Of a stretch of DNA of 64,000 nt, positions 61,323-64,000 are shown one piece after another. The notes beneath the pieces are model-generated. The model was not told the origin of the DNA. It ran no database searches and saw nothing but the letters and a program-made list of their open reading frames with translations. Source of the DNA: Bryobacter sp. CoA8 C33. Lineage in GTDB: Bacteria > Acidobacteriota > Terriglobia > Bryobacterales > Bryobacteraceae. Each line of letters begins with the position of its first letter. Positions within the stretch are counted from its first letter, which is position 1. The stretch is from contig JAINDK010000012.1 in assembly GCA_019931185.1 (NCBI GenBank), positions 102,565-166,564 of the forward strand, written 5' to 3'. The translations under genes and the position numbers were made by a program.

Positions 61323-62586
61323 GGAGTTTCCCAATTTACCTCAACAATTGAAGGATAGGCGTGCCTTTCTCACGGCAGGCGCCTTCACAATTGTGCGGCC
61401 GGAGATGGTGCGCGGGGCCGGACCGGCGCGGTTGAAGGCGGGCTTGGTGGGCGCTGGGGGCCGGGGCCGGCAAGCGGTTGTCGACCTGTTGACCGCCGAT
61501 GTAAATGTTGAACTCACGGTGATGGGCGATCTGTTTGAGGACAAGCTCGAATCGAATCTGGCCTGGCTGCGGGATGCCAACCGATTCCCGAAGACTCATG
61601 ACCGGGTCAAGGTGGGGCCCGATTCCCGCTTTACCGGCTTTGAGGCATACAAGAAGGTGATCGCCAGTGATGTCGATATCGTCATGCTGTGCACGCCTCC
61701 GGGATACCGGCCGATGCACTTTGAGGCCGCCGTCGAGGCCGACAAGCATGTTTTCTGCGAAAAGCCATTCGGCACGGATCCGGTGGGGGTGCGGCGTTTT
61801 CTGGCGGCGGGGAAAAAGAGCGAGGAAAAGAAACTGACCGTCGTCTCAGGGGCGCAGCGGCGTTTTCAGCGGGAGTATGTGGAGACGGTGGAAAAGATCC
61901 AGTCGGGGGCGATCGGGGAACTGCGGGCAGCCTACGCCTATTGGTTGGGCACCCCCGTGATCCAGCAGCCCAAGGGCCGGGATCCGAAGTGGAACGACAT
62001 GACCTGGCAGCACCGCAACTGGTACAGCAATGTCTGGCTATGCGGAGATCAGGTTGTCGAGCAGCACCTGCACAACATCGACGTCATCAACTGGGTGTTG
62101 GGGATGCATCCGGTTAAAGTAGTGGCGACGGGTGGCGCCGTATGGCGTCCACGCGATGCGGTGCACGGCTCGATTTATGACCACATCTCAGCCGATTTTG
62201 AGTATCCGAACGGGCTGCGGCTGTCGAGCTACTGCCGGCAATTTCCCAAGGGGCTCTACACGAACGTGAGCGAGTTGGTGGTTGGTTCCAAGGGCAAGTC
62301 GAATTGCCGCGATTTGGGGACCAAGGACATCAATCCATATGTGGCTGAGCATGTCGCGCTCGTGAAGTCGATCCGCGGGGAGGGCCCGCTGATCAATCAT
62401 GCGACGGCGCTGGCCGAGAGCACTCTGACCTGCATCATGGCCCGCGAGAGCGCCTATTCCGGTCAAGAGATCACCTGGGACCAGATCATGGCCTCCAATC
62501 TTGATCTGAGTCCGAAAGAATTCTCGTGGGAAGCGCGCATGGAGAGCGAACCCTTGCCAGTGCCTGGTCAATACCAGTTCCGCTAA
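61321..62586 (+). CDS. Gfo/Idh/MocA family oxidoreductase with Tat-like signal
   Basis: A 421-residue NAD(P)-type dehydrogenase. A DRRAFLTAGAF stretch in the first 25 residues is Tat-like. The dinucleotide fold starts GLVGAGGRGRQAV, and VFCEKPFGTD is the conserved lysine region. Such exported Gfo/Idh proteins are abundant in Acidobacteria and act on sugars or sugar acids. GGAG lies 7 nt before the ATG. The stop overlaps the next start (TAATG). Confidence 0.9.
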   Translation: MEFPNLPQQLKDRRAFLTAGAFTIVRPEMVRGAGPARLKAGLVGAGGRGRQAVVDLLTADVNVELTVMGDLFEDKLESNLAWLRDANRFPKTHDRVKVGPDSRFTGFEAYKKVIASDVDIVMLCTPPGYRPMHFEAAVEADKHVFCEKPFGTDPVGVRRFLAAGKKSEEKKLTVVSGAQRRFQREYVETVEKIQSGAIGELRAAYAYWLGTPVIQQPKGRDPKWNDMTWQHRNWYSNVWLCGDQVVEQHLHNIDVINWVLGMHPVKVVATGGAVWRPRDAVHGSIYDHISADFEYPNGLRLSSYCRQFPKGLYTNVSELVVGSKGKSNCRDLGTKDINPYVAEHVALVKSIRGEGPLINHATALAESTLTCIMARESAYSGQEITWDQIMASNLDLSPKEFSWEARMESEPLPVPGQYQFR

Positions 62587-63425
62587 TGGTCGACCGGGGG
62601 CGTTTTCGAGGGGCGTTGCTTGGGCTCGCGATCGGGGATGCCGTGGGGGCCAGTGTTAAATTTTCTCCCCGCGGCAGTTTTGCGCCGGTGATAGACATGT
62701 TGGGCGGGGGGCCGTTTCGCCTGGAAGCCGGGCGGTGGACGGATGATACCTCGATGGCGCTGTGTCTGGCGGAGTCGTTAATCGAGCGCCGGGGCATGGA
62801 TCTGAAGGACCAGATGACGCGCTATGTCGAGTGGTACCGGCGGGGGTTGTGGTCGAGCAAAGGCTACTGTTTCGATATCGGCAATGCGACTCGGGCGGCG
62901 CTGGAGCGTTTTGAGGAGACGGGTGATCCGGTGGCGGGCGCAACCGGCGTGTACACGGCGGGCAATGGATCGATCATGCGGCTGGCCCCCGTTGTCCTAT
63001 ATTTTGCCCACGACCGGCAAGCGGCGCACGAAGCGGCGCGGGAATCCTCACGGACGACGCATCAGGCGGAGGCCTGTCTCAAAGCATGCGCGGAATTAGC
63101 GGGTGTGATTTGGGATCTGCTGCGGGGCAAACGGTCGGCGCTGTCATATCGAAGCCGGGATGAGATCCGGGGCTCTGGCTATGTGGTGGAATCGCTCGAG
63201 GCGGCCTATTGGGCGTTCGACACGGCGGCGAGGTATGAGGAGGCGGTTTTGAATGCGGCGAATTTGGGAGAGGATGCGGATACGACGTCTGCCATCACCG
63301 GGCAAATGGCGGGGGCATATTACGGAATACGGGGGATTCCGCCGCAATGGCGGGACCGGTGTCACCGGGCGGCGGAAATCATTGCCTTGGCCGACCAGCT
63401 CTATGAGTTGGCCCCGCGGCCCTGA
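62586..63425 (+). CDS. ADP-ribosylglycohydrolase family protein (DraG/ARH-like)
   Basis: A 279-residue all-helical metal enzyme. Motifs typical of the family are GALLGLAIGDAVGA near residue 9, WTDDTSMAL (Thr52, Asp53, Asp54), NGSIMR and GEDADTTSAITGQMAG (Asp230, Asp232, Thr233), which together bind two divalent metals. It would remove ADP-ribose from proteins or free adducts, or act on a related N-glycosidic bond. ATG at 62586 overlaps the preceding stop; a longer frame is a shadow. No ADP-ribosyltransferase was seen nearby. Confidence 0.93.
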   Translation: MVDRGRFRGALLGLAIGDAVGASVKFSPRGSFAPVIDMLGGGPFRLEAGRWTDDTSMALCLAESLIERRGMDLKDQMTRYVEWYRRGLWSSKGYCFDIGNATRAALERFEETGDPVAGATGVYTAGNGSIMRLAPVVLYFAHDRQAAHEAARESSRTTHQAEACLKACAELAGVIWDLLRGKRSALSYRSRDEIRGSGYVVESLEAAYWAFDTAARYEEAVLNAANLGEDADTTSAITGQMAGAYYGIRGIPPQWRDRCHRAAEIIALADQLYELAPRP

Positions 63426-63775
63426 TCCCGGGTTCCGTTGACCTTAAGACCGAGAAGCCGCCTGGGGTCAAGCAGATGCATGGGTTTGAACTGTTTTGCG
63501 GTCCAACGCTGGCCGGCTTCAAATTCTACGCCGAGAAAATAGCCGGTATCTTTGAAAATGCAATAGCGAACACGGCCATGATAGGTGGCCTTGGCGTGGA
63601 TCATGGTGACGAGGACCTGCAGTGGAACATCTTCCTCGAGTTGCAGACAAGCTCCGGACAGGGAGATGTCCTCCAAATTGGCCACGGCCTCGTGCCGGTC
63701 GCCGGCTTTGTCGCGCCACTCAATCTTGACCAGATCCGCGCACAACATCCGCGGGTTGATTCGCCGCTCTCGCAT
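63401..63775 (-). CDS. PilZ domain protein (candidate c-di-GMP receptor)
   Basis: A 124-residue single-domain PilZ protein. The N-terminal RERRINPR gives the RxxxR c-di-GMP-binding motif and DISLSGA (near residue 36) the D-x-S-x-x-G motif, both complete. Beta-barrel strands follow (VRYCIFKDTGYFLGVEF). It should bind c-di-GMP and regulate motility, adhesion or secretion; the target is unknown. Its last 25 bp overlap the end of the convergent ADP-ribosylglycohydrolase gene. Confidence 0.9.
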   Translation of the reverse strand: MRERRINPRMLCADLVKIEWRDKAGDRHEAVANLEDISLSGACLQLEEDVPLQVLVTMIHAKATYHGRVRYCIFKDTGYFLGVEFEAGQRWTAKQFKPMHLLDPRRLLGLKVNGTRDQGRGANS

Positions 63776-64000
63776 GATAGTGTTATCGGCCTTCTATTCT
63801 GGAACGATTACAAAACTGGCAATCAAAAAAAGCCCTAGGAATATCTAAGTTAATTCTGACCTAGGAACTTGTTGAAAAACTCGCTGTTTCGAAAAGCGGC
63901 CTCACGAGTTGAAAATTCTTGGCCCACAAACGGCCCAGAATCGATCGGCAGCGGGCTGGCAATGGTTTGCTGACCCCCGTGAAAGGGTTGAAATCGGCAA
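63776..64000. other. right-edge non-coding stretch, possibly the end of an insertion sequence
   Basis: 225 bp with no supportable complete gene. The stretch GAACTTGTTGAAAAACTCG (about 63866-63884) and the following segment resemble the terminal regions of some IS families, whose ends often carry TTGTTGAAAAA. On the minus strand two frames stay open from the window edge to about 63850-63870, as expected for a transposase 3' end. Weak evidence: no inverted repeat partner is visible inside the window. Confidence 0.25.

Noticed and set aside
1..64000. CRISPR array or phage region
   Set aside because: No regularly spaced direct repeats and no capsid, integrase, portal or terminase genes were found.

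Overview
The window is GC-rich chromosomal DNA from a free-living bacterium, most likely an Acidobacteriota of the Bryobacterales/Solibacter type. That placement rests on gene content: a PSD1 (cytochrome c/DUF1549/DUF1553) plus DUF1501 pair, two VWFA-related proteins of the kind frequent in Acidobacteria, a periplasmic SpoIVB-S55-like protein followed by a secreted beta-propeller, an exosortase with EpsI, a hopanoid gene (hpnE), and a GldA/F/G-like cluster with DUF4340. No 16S gene is present, so the rank is an inference. About 60 protein genes, one tRNA-Ser(GCU) and one Fic pseudogene were found. There is no CRISPR array and no intact mobile element. No gene-free stretch exceeds 300 bases.

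Layout. 1-2.2 kb: 3' end of a MATE exporter, a small secreted hydrolase and a BON-domain protein. 2.3-6.4 kb: PSD1/DUF1501 pair. 6.4-9.9 kb: polyamine-type ABC operon potABCD, each junction a 4-bp stop/start overlap. 10-11.4 kb: divergent sodA and fabI. 11.5-15.9 kb: ABC export/GldG/DUF4340 operon. 15.9-17.7 kb: NAD salvage (pncB-pncA). 17.7-22.2 kb: rsfS, a coiled-coil protein, hpt, a CDGSH protein, a secreted unknown and a GH88 hydrolase. 22.2-26.6 kb: spermidine-synthase-like membrane protein and OPT transporter. 26.6-28.4 kb: island of lower GC holding a decayed Fic gene. 28.4-31.7 kb: yqeY-like gene, class V aminotransferase and serA. 31.7-34.5 kb: four-gene photolyase/cryptochrome module. 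34.6-39.4 kb: SIS-domain sugar-phosphate enzyme, then exosortase-EpsI-VWA-VWA-small protein on the minus strand. 39.5-43.4 kb: S55-like protein and beta-propeller. 43.4-48.3 kb: pyk, uppP, ftsK and tRNA-Ser. 48.4-55.7 kb: msrP, an FAD oxidoreductase, fused trpE(G), small membrane proteins, hpnE and a TTR-fold-like secreted protein. 55.7-63.8 kb: ridA-pyrD, hybrid histidine kinase, PLP decarboxylase, DHDPS-family protein, Gfo/Idh oxidoreductase, ADP-ribosylglycohydrolase and PilZ protein.

Three sequence-level patterns stand out. First, all ten convergent protein-gene pairs meet within -25 to +3 bp, several sharing a CTAG/CTAA/TTAG stop tetranucleotide. Second, strand composition changes near 35.7-39.5 kb: the plus strand is C-dominated to the left and mostly G-dominated to the right, as expected at a replichore boundary or an inversion breakpoint. 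Third, translational coupling through ATGA, GTGA and TAATG overlaps is the norm inside operons.

The most interesting gene systems are the split photolyase module (DUF2256, FAD domain alone, N-domain-like protein alone, full-length protein), the exosortase operon whose only companions are VWA proteins, and the S55-like protein whose catalytic motifs appear in permuted order.
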